DNA from: Zelopaecilomyces penicillatus
Taxonomy: Eukaryota > Ascomycota > Sordariomycetes > Hypocreales > Pseudodiploosporaceae
DNA: 64,000 nucleotides
Assembly (NCBI GenBank): GCA_005765155.1
Contig: VCCP01000003.1
Location: 4,588,001 to 4,652,000, forward strand
Direction: 5' to 3'
Position numbers and translations under genes: made by a program. Shown here in pieces: positions 12,907 to 25,260 of the stretch; the stretch's first letter is position 1; the number at the start of each line of letters is the position of its first letter. The notes under the pieces were generated by a model. The model was not told the origin of the DNA and did not search any database. It saw only the letters and a list, made by a program, of their open reading frames with translations.

Positions 12907-15900
12907 TCATTTCGTCTCCAAGAACTCTTGTAAGTCGTCCAACTCACCACTGTGGTACACCATATCGTAGAACTGGCCTTTGGCTTTGTATAACTCTTTG
13001 GGTGAACCGGATCTGCAAGAAGAGAAAGAGAGAGAACCCCCGTGTTAGTCACAATTTGCCATATTGGGGATAGGTACTCAAATGATGTGTTATAAACATG
13101 GATATTGAAACTTACTCAATAACTCGGCCCGCGCCCATGACAACTACGCTGTCGTAGTCGATAATGGTGCGCAAGCGATGCGCCACCGTAATTAGTGTTC
13201 GGTCGCTGCCTGCGGCCTTGAGTTCGGCCCGCAGAACCTGCTGGATACCGCGATCCGTCTCATAGTCCATGCTGGCGGTGGCCTCGTCGAGAAGCATCAA
13301 CTTGCTCTGGCGAATGAGGGCGCGACAGAGAGAAAGCACTTGACGCTGGCCGTGAGAGAAGTTCTCGCCGCGTGCGTCGACCTCGGTTGATAATGAGATG
13401 CCCTGAGAGTGAGAACGGACTGATTGAGCATCACTGTTTAGGGTTTCGTCGGAGGAATCGTCACTGGAGAAGGACGCAATTCCTTTGCAATGATCAAGGG
13501 CTCTTTCGAGGGTTTCCTTGGGGACCAGGCCCGCAGGATCAAGGTTGGATTCTACAGATCCGTTGAATAACACTGCTTCCTGAGGAATAATGGTCAAACC
13601 TTCGCGTAACCGTTGTCGAGGAATCTTGGTGATGTCGACCCCATCGTACAAGATCTCGCCAGAAACGATGTGAGTGAATCGCAGGAGAGACAAAACGAGC
13701 TATTTGACAATTAGCATAAAAGTAAGACATATTATAAGCCCTTCATGGTGCGATTTATTAGACTTACAGTGCTCTTTCCAGATCCCGTTCTTCCCACTAT
13801 AGCAACGCGCTCCCCGGCCTTGAACTTCAAGTTGACATCCGTAAGAATATTTGGCCCGTCTGGGTCATAGCGAATAGTGACATTTCGGAATTCTATATCT
13901 CCTGACCTTGGCCAGTTCTTTGGGATGACTTGATTCTGATCATCCGCATACTCGCCTTCATTAGGATAGGGTTCGTCATCCTTCTCCTCGGGCTCTAGCT
14001 TGACATATTCCTTGACTCGATGGAACTGAGTGATAACATACTACCGTTAGCTTCACGGAAAAAGAGATACGAAAAGAAGTCCAACAATGCTGGTAGATGG
14101 ATAAAGAAAAAGGTATCTTCTTACGCTTTGCATCTCAACTTCAAGGTCGTTCATTGCGCGCACCAACATCAAGATGGTTTGACTCAGGCCATTGGCGTTG
14201 GTCAACGAGAAACCAACCAACCCAGCACTCACCAGCCCGACCTTTGTCAACGCAATCATGCCGGCGGAAAGAGCCACAAGGGCAGTCACAAAGTCGACAC
14301 GCATGGCTACCCAGCGGTTGCAGTTGTAAGTAGTCTCCGATGCTGCCGACCATATCCGTAGTTTGCTAGCAAGTCCTTCTCCAAAGGCATCAGACATCCC
14401 TGCCCTTGCTCGGATGACAGGCAAACCAGCCAAAGTATCTGCAAACTGGGAGAAAACTGGAGACTGGGCCGAGGAAGTGAGTCGCTTGACAATCACTGCC
14501 GTGCGTGTGTACATCTCTCCCATAACAATGCCAATGACACATGTGCAGAATGCCGGAACCATAAAGACGGGCATGATTGAGCTCACCGCCGTGACTCTGA
14601 AGAAAAGCATCATTACAGCATCTAGGGTCGCGCGAAGCATACCACTGAGATTTCCATCAATTGCCGCCATATCACCTGAAAATCGGTTTGTGATTCGACC
14701 AATTGGAATCACTTTGAACCACGATAGAGAAACTCGCATAACCGCACGAATGAAGTCATTATGAAGTTTCCGTGCCGCATTCCACGCTCCCCATTCAAAA
14801 GCAATGACAACAACACCATACGTAATGATTTCCGTAAATGTAATGGCTGCATAAACACCCAAGTAGTAGGCAATATCGACATGGGCATTGTGGTTGTAGG
14901 CCTCCACCCAAATCGACATCCAATAACCTGAGGCGAAGAGGAATACATTGGATAAGAAAAGACCAAGGAGACTTATGATGGCAAACATTGGGTTGCCGAA
15001 ATAGCCCAGGTATTGTATGACTGTAGAGTATGTGTTAGTGTATGTTTATAGCAAGTGTTTGGGATGTCGATGCATGTCCTTTTACGTACAAGTTAACCGG
15101 CCGACTTTGCCCGATGCTTTCATCTCTTGATTTACGATATCATTCGAGGATACCTCGTTTGAAATCTTCTTGGCATCGTTCATGGCGTCACCATCCGACT
15201 GGAGCTCTGGCTCCGCCAGGGTATCTGTTTCGATTTCGTGACCGGCATTATCCATCTCTAGAACGTCTGCTACCGTGATTGGAGTACGCACGACGCCAAT
15301 GTTAGGCTCCGAGCTCTCGACCCGGCCTTTTTCGAGCAAGATGGCCAAGTCTGCTTGGGATGAAATCCAGGGAACCTGAGTAACCAAGACGACTGTTCTG
15401 CCTTTGAGAAGATCGCCGCAAAAGCAATGCTTCCAGACACCTGCAGCCGTCTTTGGATCTAGAGCGGAAAATATGTCATCAAGAAGGAGCAGAGACGCCT
15501 TTGAATACAGTGCTCTAGCCAAGGCAACCCGAGCCTTTTGCCCCCCAGAGAGGGATGTGCCATTTTCACCGACTGTGGTCATATCTCCACTGGGCAGTTC
15601 TCTGAAATCCTCTCCGAGACAACACGCCTCAATTATCCTGTCGTAGCGAACCTGCTCCATGGGGCTTTCGAACAGAATATTTGCTTGAATGGTATCGTTC
15701 TGGAGCCATGCTGATTGAGAAGCGAATGCTATGTCTGCCGGAGCAGTAACCTTGCCGCCTTCTAAATGCGTCTCTCCGAGTATGGCAAGCAGGAGTGTGG
15801 ACTTTCCGCTTCCACTCTGACCAGTGATGACATTGAGACCACCTTCAACAAAATCAAGTGAAATATCCTCCAGGCTGAAAGTTGCCTTTTTGTTCCGGCG

Positions 15901-17670
15901 GAAGGCTGCATTTTCGATTCTGAGTGGTCCGACTGGATATTGCACAAGTGGCACAGTGCTTTCAAAATACTTGTCCAATCGTCCGAAAGCAACGCTGGCA
16001 GCGGCAAAGTTCCTTGAGAATGCACTTCCCATCATGAGATTTCTGCGGATATTCTTGATAAGAAAAACTGCTGTGAAGGCGGTTGATGCCTCCAAGGGAT
16101 GTTTCTCGATTCCTACGTGAAGACCAAGCATGACCAGCAGGCCGATATATGGAAGGACCTGAGCAGCCTGACTGATGAGGGTTTGTAACACGGCAACTCG
16201 CCACAGCTGCTTTTGCTCTGCTGCTCTTGAATCCACAATTTTGTCGGTGATGGCGTCCTCCCAGGCAAAGTATTTGATGGCCCGGATAGATGCCAGGTAT
16301 TCGGTAACCAAGGATATGCGACCATCTTGTGCCTTCCTGACGGACTTCTGGGCTTTGTGCATAGTCTTCCCAAGCCACACAGAGAAGGGAATGGCCATGA
16401 CTAGAAATGAAGTTCCAACGAGAGATGCCCAACCCATCATTCGGTATAGACCAATGAGAGAGATGATGGTTCCAGCCGGAACGCCGACAAAGACCATAGC
16501 CACATCCCGGGCTCGGAAAATGGCATCTACATCAGCAGCCATAAGATTTGCCAACCGACCGGCAGACGTCGTTTTCTGATTTGGCTTTGTATTACTTTTC
16601 TTTGCTTCACTCCCCTTCACCTCAAAGGGATCTTCTTCCAGCTCCATGGATTTCAAAGCCCTATGGTACAATTCCTGTGTCATTCCGGATTTGATACGGA
16701 CGATCAACCTGGTAGAAGTGAAAACGTATTGTTGAAATAACATGGAGCGAGCCATTGGGCCGAGAAACAAGAGGCATAGCCAAAGCCAAGGATGGTAGGT
16801 GGCTTCTTTGGGGTTGGCTATGTAATCCAGTAGCCTGTACATGGCATAAGGTGCAATATTTTCCAAGCTGAAGCTGCTCCCAATCCACACAGCCATGAGT
16901 ATCATCTCTTCGCGCTGGAACCGTAATGCCGTCCATAGGGTCGTCTTGGAGATGGAGCGTGCCTTTTGGAGCTTGCGTAGCAGATACAAGGGCTCGTCAT
17001 ACCATGCCAGGCTTGGAAGGCTCGACATGTCAAGTTTTCCAGTTGTGCCCTTCCAGATGATGGGCGTCAGCCACTCATATGTGCAGTAATAATTGAGCCA
17101 GCTACATGTCTCTTCTGGAGCTGGTTCCCTTTCCATGATGTAGCTAGGAACATCGTAATCGGCATTTGGCGGAATCCATTCTCTTGGCGTGCAGAGGGCT
17201 ACGAAGAACGCAAATATGAGGGAGGCGACTCCGCCGGCGATGCTGACATCTCTGACCCACGGCGTACCGATCTGAATGCAAGGAAGCACTTGTGCCGCGA
17301 CGAGAACTAGAAGAGTAGCCGTGAGGACATAGTTAATCTGGTGCAGAGCCGTATGCCGCCAATTGATATCATTGACAAGCCGTGAAAGACCAAGAACCAA
17401 GGCATAGGCGACGGCAGCAATGTTGAGCACATGTATCTGGCCCTTGATATAGGCCCAGGCCAAAAACGCCAACGAGGCTACCCGAGCCGCCTGGGAAAGC
17501 AATTCATAGGGCCATTTAATGGAAGAAGCCTTGAGCTTGATAGCTGCCGTGGACCTACGGCTCCGTTGCCGGAGTAAACGAAACGTCACCCATGAGGCCG
17601 ATGTGACGAGAATGAAGGCCTGGGGCACGCCCGACTCCGCGAATTCCGACACTTGACGAATCCACTCCAC
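12907..17670 (-). CDS. ABC transporter, ABCC/MRP subfamily (full length)
   Basis: Five exons: 17670-15090, 15020-14125, 14025-13768, 13699-13116 and 13012-12907, giving 1474 residues. The order is an N-terminal membrane domain of about five helices (TMD0-like), TMD1, NBD1, TMD2, NBD2. NBD1 has Walker A GQSGSGKST (near residue 619), signature LSGGQKARVALARAL (near 708) and Walker B LLLLDDIFSALD (near 728), with Asp where the catalytic Glu would be, as is usual in MRPs. NBD2 has Walker A VGRTGSGKST ending at about 1245 exactly at an exon junction, a degenerate signature FSHGQRQ (near 1359) and Walker B LMLLDEATASMD with the catalytic Glu (near 1380). TMD2 is linked to NBD2 by EMQSFHRVKEYVKLEPE. 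The family exports glutathione conjugates, drugs or other organic anions at the plasma or vacuolar membrane; the substrate cannot be told. No biosynthetic cluster neighbours it. Confidence 0.94.
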
Positions 17671-18978
17671 GTTTTCCCCTTTGGAAGAGTCAATGGCAAG
17701 GCTGTGATTGCGAAAAATTCATGAAAGTCAGTTATTTTCTCTCTCTTTCGACGAGCACGAGGCAAACAGGGCATTGGACACCAATGGCGTCCTGTGTGGC
17801 GCAAAGCAGTAGAAACGGGGTGGTTTGCAAACTCACCCTTTTAGAAGCGCCTCTGGCTTCCGTAACGGCTGGTCCCAAATGTAGGGCCAAGACTCACGGC
17901 TACCAGGTCGGTAGTAAATCGCCTCCATTGTCTAGTCCAGCCTGCACTCCGTTCACACACGAGGGTGACGGATTATGAGGGGTGAAGGACGTGGACGGGT
18001 CTATGGAAGAAAAGATGAAGGGACTGGGCAGAGGTTGGCTAACAGTGGCTCTTGTCCTTGCTTGTCAGCGTTGTTGTTCCCTGGCGCCGCCATCCCTCAA
18101 AGCTTGACCCCTACAACCTGCAGGTTCAGTGGGCGTTGGCCACTGCAGAATCAGGCAGCCACGGGCTCCACAGGCACTTAGATGGCCGAATCGGCACCGG
18201 CTGCTGGGCCCCCGATCCCCTGTACATTGAACGCCATGTGCCTATGTGGACGCCATAATCTGGGTAAGACCCCAGACATGCATAAATGCCACCTGTACTC
18301 CGCACAATAAATGTACATGTGCATATTAATCACCAGGAATTAACTCGATTGAGCTACGGTGGATAGCATCTATCATGCCTTCGTTGTAGATAAATTGAAA
18401 TGCTAGACAGACAAGGAAGTACGGTACTCCGTAGTTAGAGTATTAACAGAGGCTCATTCCCTATTACATTACGAGCCTGCAGATTTGTCCTTTTTCCATG
18501 GGTCAAGCAAATGTCAACCGGGACGGGCAGCTGGAATTGATTTGATTGCACTGTCTCAGTTCGAAGGATGTACAAGCGAATCATTGACAAGGGCGATTCG
18601 TTAACTTTCTTATTTGTAGTGGAGATTAACCAAGTACGACACAAACGTGTAATAATGGTTTTTTGACTCTTGAGAGAGAATATCTTGGTTCCTAATTGAT
18701 GGATTGCAAAGTTCAGCTGCCTACGGATTACCCGCATGAGGAAGGTGATCGCCTCCCTACGTTAAAGAGCCTATATCATGACGCAGCTTGATTGGTGACA
18801 CCTTAATGCTTGTGTCGCAGTATATAGAATCACATACTACGTAGTACAGCAGGATGCTGCCAAAGCTCTTCCACGTCAATAGCATAGTCTCGGATTGAAT
18901 TTCCAAGACGTCAACCAGATTGCTTGAAATCCAACTTTGTCTCTAATATCTAACCCCTTTACGCCGAAATACTTCGGT
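17671..18978. other. Intergenic region upstream of the ABC transporter
   Basis: About 1.3 kb without a supported gene. It should hold the ABC promoter (upstream is to the right) and the 3' end of the CorA-like gene. A TACTCCGTA word lies at 18425-18433. Confidence 0.5.
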
Positions 18979-20515
18979 TTACTGACGACTGGGAATGAAT
19001 ATTGATTGCAACTCCACCCCTCCATTGCTTGCAGAGCCAGGCGTAGATGTTGACGATATAGAAGAGGGTGAATGATTGACCTGAAATTTGCGCCACCAAT
19101 TATACCATAACGATATGCTGATCAAGGTAACGGGGCCTGCAACCACCCAGTATATCCAGAACTTCTTGGAGACAGCCCATATGTTTTTCTCAGCATCAAA
19201 GTCGAAAAAGGACATGCTGAATAGTGCCGAGATGAAGGTTCCGGGGAGAAAAATAAGAGTGACAAAGGCAATGGTCCGCATAGCTGCGCTGTCTACCCTC
19301 ATCTCTTTTGAGATTTCGACCGAGACACGAGAATCATACTGGGCCACGGTGTTGAAAGCCAGGCCAATTTCGTTGGCCAGGCGGGCCCTGTTCGACTCTG
19401 AGCGATTGCGCAGGCTGTCAAGCATGTGGTGATGGAATGACAGACGATTCCGGACATTATTCCAGAAAACGTTTCCCGAGTCGTCCATGTAGGTCAGGAA
19501 TCGCTCGTGGTGTTTTTGAATGCTCTCAACCGTACTTGTTGCCACAGTGAGAGTTTCTGATACATGAATGATGTGTCTGGCGATTTCGTGGAGTCGGAGG
19601 TAGTCTGGGTTTTCTGGGTTGAGATCTCCACGGTGTTTTTCCACAACTCTGGCAAGATCACGAGCCTCCCAGACCGCCAGATCTTGGAGTTTTACAATCT
19701 CTTCGATCATACGGGGGTACACCCAAAAAGGATTGCTGAGCTCCTCTTTTTTGAGCTTCTTCAACAGATGCTCAGTAATTGATTTTGTAAGTGAGTCTGG
19801 GGGATCAAAGATAATAATGTGGGTGCGCTTGTCGGACGCATACCATCTCGCGAAGGTGTTTAATTTGGGCCAGTCGTATTTAAGACTGCCATCCTCATTT
19901 ATCCATGTACGCTTGACAATAAAGCGAACCCAGCTGGCTAAGCAGGAGTCAGTCCTCCTGATCGAAATTGGTGCTTGACTGAATGAGCCTGAGACTTACC
20001 TGCATCACCCCTCCACCAGCGTCCAGAATTGGGGTCACTGAGGACGTCTTCATACCCAAAGTATCCGTTGGATGTCCGGCAGGCGTCCATCCACCAAATG
20101 GCAGGAATAGCAAAGGTTTCCGAGAACAGCGACTTGCAATGGGTACAGCCGCGAATCTTATCTGCATTGGCAAAGCTGATGGCCGCAACAAATTAGGTTC
20201 TCTACTTGAGACTGGGTCTCGACGTTTCAACAATGGCGCCCAACTCACATGATGGATACATTTGCGTCTCTGACAGACAAAGATGCGGCCGGCGTTGGTG
20301 TAGGCACAGGCGCCTTAGCAGAAGGAGCCTTGACGGTCAAAGGCCAAAAATCTTCAACATTGGCCTGGGTTGAACCCGTCGCAGGTGCTTCATTTGAGCC
20401 GTCGACTTCATTCTAAATCAGCCTCGTTCAATCCTCACACGAGCGCTAGCTAGTACATACCTTGTCGCCATAGTCTCACGTCCAACTTGGGGCAGCTATC
20501 GCAGGCCACCGACAT
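18979..20515 (-). CDS. Fungal CorA-like membrane protein (Mg2+ transporter superfamily)
   Basis: Proposed exons: 20515-20480, 20412-20249, 20175-20000 and 19937-18979, giving 444 residues. The middle carries the fungal CorA-like N-domain signature (TSNGYFGYED, SWVRFIVKR, THIIIFDPPDSL), then a long helical stalk. Near the C-terminus come SKEMRVDSAAMRTIAFVTLI, a first membrane helix FLPGTFISALFSMSFFDF, and a second helix, FWIYWVVAGPVTLISISLWY. This is the two-helix CorA topology, but the Gly-Met-Asn filter motif of true CorA/Alr magnesium channels is absent: the matching place reads SMS. Transport activity is therefore uncertain. The last two exons are secure. The first junctions are less so: the donor GTGAGA and acceptor TTTAG after a 12-codon first exon were chosen because they keep frame, whereas the nearby donor GTATGT would lead into a stop or need an AAG acceptor. 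Confidence 0.8.
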
Positions 20516-21623
20516 GACGCTGAATTGCGAAACTGAATGATGGGGGAAATCGACGCAGACCAGCCGCTCGCTTACAGCATGTAATGGCTGATCAGCCAGG
20601 CCTTTTGTAGCTGATGACAGTTTGTAGGCTTCTCTGTGGATGCTTGCTTTCTATAGCATTCAGACGATTAAATACCCTGCCTGGTAGATGAACCTGGCAG
20701 CTTGGTTGGCCCAGCTTGGGCTTTGCGGCACGCACACCCCATTGCCAGATGTTTGCTCAGCCGCAATACTGGGTTGGTGCGCCTCAGTCTGCCTGCATGA
20801 TGCTCAGCCGAGTCCACGAAGTGGTCGTTTAAATAGACGCCACAAACAAAACGTCATCATAGGTAATGGAGCGTGCGAAGGTAGTTGACACGAAGCAATT
20901 AATACAAAGTTACTGCAAAGTCGTCGGAAGGCGGATGCAAACGAGTTGAACAAGCATTATTATTACCTGAGGTAAAGTATGGTGAAAGATGACGCACTTG
21001 AGGATTGGTTGTGATTAGGTAGGTACAGTTGGATGTAGGTGCCTGGCCACACCGTTAGGTACTTGCCTAATGGGGCCTGGCTGTTGTATTTGCAGTACCT
21101 AGTGACCACTGACAACAGTGAGCAAACAACCACTGGAGTTTAGATCCCCTGAAATTGGCACTCCTACCACATCTACCTAGACACTGACTCACTCGGCGAC
21201 CGCTCACATCTTGACGAGGGACTCACATAATATCTTGAAAGCGTCTGAATATTAGAGCCAGACTGCATTGAACTGAGCAAAGAAAACCCCGCATAGAAAT
21301 CATAGGCCGTGTTCATAACATCAAACCATAGTCTTGCTCGGCAAGCTGTGCAGACAGTTCTCTTGGGGATGGATTCAATTAGAGACAGCGAGTCCCCCTC
21401 CACAGTGGGACGAATGGACAGCCATACGATCTATACGGCCGTGTCCGGTGGCAGGCTGCAGCTAAGATATCTTCCCATTTAAAGACACGCGACCTGCCAC
21501 ATGGAGAACTCGAGTTTGATATTGTTAGACGCATCCCAGCAGTCTACTTTCATCTGTTCCTCACACCCATTAAACCTCATAACCCTAACCCCCCCTTATC
21601 ACATCAAACAGACGTCTCTCAAG
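20516..21623. other. Divergent promoter region between CorA-like and LanC-like genes
   Basis: No supported gene. The stretch from 21015 to 21105 is dense in TAGGTA and GTACCTA words. The two flanking genes diverge from here. Confidence 0.5.
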
Positions 21624-22864
21624 ATGGACCAGCCATACTTTGAAAACAACAAGCCGCTTCAGGCCATCAAATCATCGCCCCTGGACCTTGTCCGGTCCTC
21701 ACTCGAAGAGGTCATCAAGGGCTCCCCCCCACCCAAAGCATACGATGAAGATATGCAAGAAGGCATCTTCTTTGGCCCCACGGGGTTTGCGTACCTTCTA
21801 TTGCAGCTCTCAGAGCTTCACCCTGACCTTGAAGTTCAGCAACATAAGCTGCGGTATTGGGCTGAACGATATCTAGAACCCGATCGAGGTACGCTGGCGC
21901 TTGAAGATGGCAAATGTGGGGTATTGTCAGAGAAGCTCAGCTTTGATGCGCTTCATGCTTGCTTCACCCGCAATGTCGATGATGTCAAAGTGTTCCTTGC
22001 CAGCTACCCCGCAATCCTCAAAACATATCCGTCTGGAGTGAAGGATGTATTCAAGTCTGAGATGTTATATGGAAGGGCTGGAGCGCTCTATCTCCTACGC
22101 ATGGTTCGACATTGGGTGCCTGAAGCAGCGTCTGCCATTGACCCAGTAATGAAACAGCTTGCAGAAAGAATCTTGCAATCTAAAGATGAAAACAACGGGA
22201 TCTGGACATGGAACGGCGAAAGATACATTGGAGCAATGCATGGCGATGTCGGTATCATCCTGCAGATCGTACGAAGCGTCCCAGAGCTCGCATCAAAGTT
22301 GTCTATTCATCTAGAAGCATTGTTGGATTTCCAAGATTCTCAAGGAAACTGGCCTGCAACGGTAGCAGCGCCCGGCCACAAGAGCAGCGGAAAGCCTGAC
22401 CGTGTTCAACTCTGCCATGGCGCACCTGGGTTTGCCTGCTCCCTTCGAGTGCTGCGCCCATACTTCCCAGACCTTCACCAACGCATCGATGAGGCTCTTA
22501 TCAAGGCAGAAGAAGTGATCTGGACCAGAGGACTACTGAAGAAAGAACCCAACATCTGCCACGGAATCTTTGGCAATGCTCTGTGAGCCCCCCCCTGGAA
22601 AATTAATCATTCTTACATTTGCACTAATCAAACACTTACTTGCCTGGTAGTACCCTTTAACGAGGTCCACGGAGAGATCACTTCCTCTCACTGGCAACTG
22701 TCGACGCAGTCGCAACAGCAAGACAATCGGACCCGGAGCTTTTCAAAGCGGCAAATTACGATGGTACGGTGTCTGTACTTCTCAACTATTATCCAAGTGC
22801 AGCATGGACATGGGCTGTTTGTCAGGACGACAACCCTTCCATCATCTGTTATACAGATGTTTGA
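21624..22864 (+). CDS. LanC-like protein, last exon interrupted by an in-frame TAA
   Basis: Exon 1 runs 21624-22582 and encodes 319 residues of a lanthionine-synthetase-C-like protein. It shows the repeated barrel motifs YGRAGALYLL, GAMHGDVGI, QLCHGAPGF and NICHGIFGNAL. The two Cys-His-Gly motifs supply the expected zinc ligands. The start at 21624 has a purine at -3 and fits better than an in-frame ATG 123 bases upstream. The donor CTGTGAGC at 22583 pairs naturally with the TAG acceptor ending at 22650. That splice keeps the conserved frame but gives NALTL and then TAA at 22658-22660. Beyond it the same frame stays open for 67 codons to TGA (22862-22864) and reads RGPRRDHFLSLAT and NYYPSAAWTWAV, which look like the genuine family tail. 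A weak acceptor at 22673-22674 would skip the stop and give 382 residues. Otherwise the protein ends after 322 residues. LanC-like proteins in eukaryotes add glutathione to dehydro-amino acids; activity here is unproven. Confidence 0.85.
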
Positions 22865-23478
22865 AAGGAGGAAGCATCAAATAACTACCTAGTAGTTTAG
22901 GGTTTTGTAGGATCATCATTTACCTCCAATGATTTGTTCAATTTTCAGATGTATAGACATTTATATATCGGCATGAATTAAGGTTTAAAATCCCAATTGT
23001 TAATTATATGTCTTACTTCTCAAACTTTATGTATAACTTCATCCTAGTATGATGTGCGAAATTATTGACACCATTTCATGATGACATGTACATCCGTTAG
23101 TCAAGCGATAATCTTCTCATCGCAGCATTTGTCCTGGTATGCTTCTGAAAGCAGTCCGTGTTTCACCAAACAAGAAACGATACGTTGTCGGTAGAATTTT
23201 AAAAACCGGAAATGGGCTTCTTGAAACAAGCTTGCAATCACAGCCAGAGAATATTGGGTTTTGTTGCGGCCTGTTTAAATCTAAAACAAGGCTGAAAATG
23301 ATCATTGTTATCTTAATTTTGAAACAGCTAGCTACTTATCTGTTGCCAGCCAAGGGGGTATCTGAACACAGGGGGCTAAATTACATGCGTGTTGAAAGAA
23401 AGAGAAGAGAAAAAAAGCAAACACCTTCATTACAAGACCAAACATTTCGATTACTTTGTTCGTCAATAATACTCTCGT
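22865..23478. other. Convergent 3' spacer, no gene seen
   Basis: AT-rich spacer between the LanC-like and F-box-like genes, which converge here. The plus-strand frame at 23139-23609 has no family resemblance and runs into the antisense of the F-box-like gene. Confidence 0.5.
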
Positions 23479-24979
23479 TCATTCATCATCAGCATCATCA
23501 TCCAGCAGGAAATCCAGAAAGGATGAACCTGGGTGTGAGTCTCCACAACAAGGGCAAATTCTGTCATCATCACTATCCCATGCTGATTCTACAATTTCGT
23601 AACCAGTAGTTCGAGAGAACTGAACCCAGTCACGCTTGTCATCGTCGCGAGAGCAAGGCACGCGCTTCCAGAGAATCCTCTTTTCGTCGAGAGTGGAAGT
23701 GGGATGACCCTTCTCAACCGGGGCTGGAGGCATAGAGCCGTATTGGTTATGATAGCCTTCAGTTGCATGAAAATGTAGTTCTTCTTCATCGTCATCATCT
23801 TCATCGGAGTTGTCGCGTTTGTTCTTGCCCTTCCAGGCTCGAATGACTCTTGCACACCATTTATCTCCAGACAGGCGATGAAGACATTTTCGGTTAGAAA
23901 TAAAACAGGCTGGGGCATCCAGATAGAGTCCTTCATCTTTGAGCATACCGCTCAACTCAGCGGAGGCCTTCATCCCAGTGTCATCATATGGCATTCCGGT
24001 AATCTGGAGCTCATTCAAAGTGCATCCTAGCTCGTGAGAGGCGACCTCGTGGAGCTCCGATCCGGAAAATGGAAGCATTGTATCAGAGAAATTGACCAAA
24101 TCAATTCGCATGGCTGTTAAGGAAGGTAATAGACGAGGCCGTGGGTTCTTCTGGTCTCTATATGCCGGGTCGTAGGGTGCACGTAGGGCTGTGAGAAAGT
24201 CGGCAATCTGATTCCACGTGTAACATCGAAAGCCGCTTCGAACAAGAGGCCCCTCCCTTGGTCTTGTGTGTACCTTGAGAGATTGGTCTCTCTTGAGGTC
24301 GGAGTGATAGCAGCGATCGAGTTTATGTTTACGACGTTGATCATCATAGTATTTTGCAATGATACGCAGATTGACGTGTGCAATCTTGTGGCGGTACTGG
24401 AAGTTCAATTGGCTAAAATTGCGTAAAGCGTGAACTGTGGTGAAGGTAAAATGATTCGATTCCCAAAAGTAGCGGGATCCTTCAGCATACATTGCTTTGC
24501 AAGTGGCGAGGAGGTGAATGGCAATCTGATTTCCCCTGGAACGCTCTGCATCGGAGAGGTTCTCGGCTTTGAGCGCGCATAGAGGGTCAATGATGGTGTG
24601 CGGACTTTTCAAAGCAAACTTGAGAATCCGTAAAAGCACCTCAGTCGGCAAATAAAGGCGGCTTGGGTGAGATGAAACCACAGTGCATGAGCGTGTTTTG
24701 CGTTGTTCAGGGTCTTTTTGCTTCAAATGTGCTTGAGCAATTGGAGACCACGCTATTCCATTTTCTCGAAGGATACGCTTGAGTCTCAGATTTTCTTCAG
24801 TCAAGACTTGGTTCGAACGACGAAGAGGCTGATTATAGACGGCCTTTGCCTCGTCTTCCTTATCACGGCATTCCCATGGTAAAACAACCTGTTCCAACTG
24901 TAAGTCGACGCCTGATTCTGCCACGCAGACTGGCAACTCAGGTATAGTGGTAAAACAAAGAACCTACCGAATCACTCAT
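23479..24979 (-). CDS. Hypothetical protein with F-box-like motif and acidic C-terminus
   Basis: Two exons, 24979-24968 (only 12 nt, encoding MSDS) and 24936-23479, giving 489 residues. The tiny first exon is proposed because the long frame lacks a good N-terminal ATG and the junction (donor GTAGGT, acceptor CTGAG) is in frame; a different start remains possible. Near residue 100 is LYLPTEVLLRILKFAL, which looks like the first helix of a fungal F-box-like motif. After that come an Arg/Lys-rich middle, a Glu/Asp run EDDDDEEE, the pair CPCCGD that could bind a metal, and an acidic tail ending DDDADDE. I do not recognise a specific family. An SCF substrate-adaptor role is only inferred from the F-box-like segment. 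Confidence 0.75.
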
Positions 24980-25234
24980 ATTCACTGCACCTGTCTTGAG
25001 GCCCGTGATACGACAAATTTGGTCAAGAACAACCAAACCGGGGGTCAACCACCCGAGGGATAAGTTTGCAAGAAGCACTGCTCCGCTGATCCCGGAACTG
25101 TTGGCTGGTGGGGTGGGACAACGAGGGGGGCCGTAGTTTCGCAACAATAGTGTTCCTAATGAAGGAATCGCTGGGACACTAGTTTTGGTGACGACAGGTG
25201 AATGACAGTGTTTTCCTTTCGTGTTCCGTATCCT

Positions 25235-25260
25235 CACACACACACACACACACACACACA
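25235..25260. repeat. (CA)13 dinucleotide microsatellite
   Basis: Thirteen uninterrupted CA units followed by a short A run, about 256 bp upstream of the F-box-like start codon. It is likely to vary in length between strains. Confidence 0.95.
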
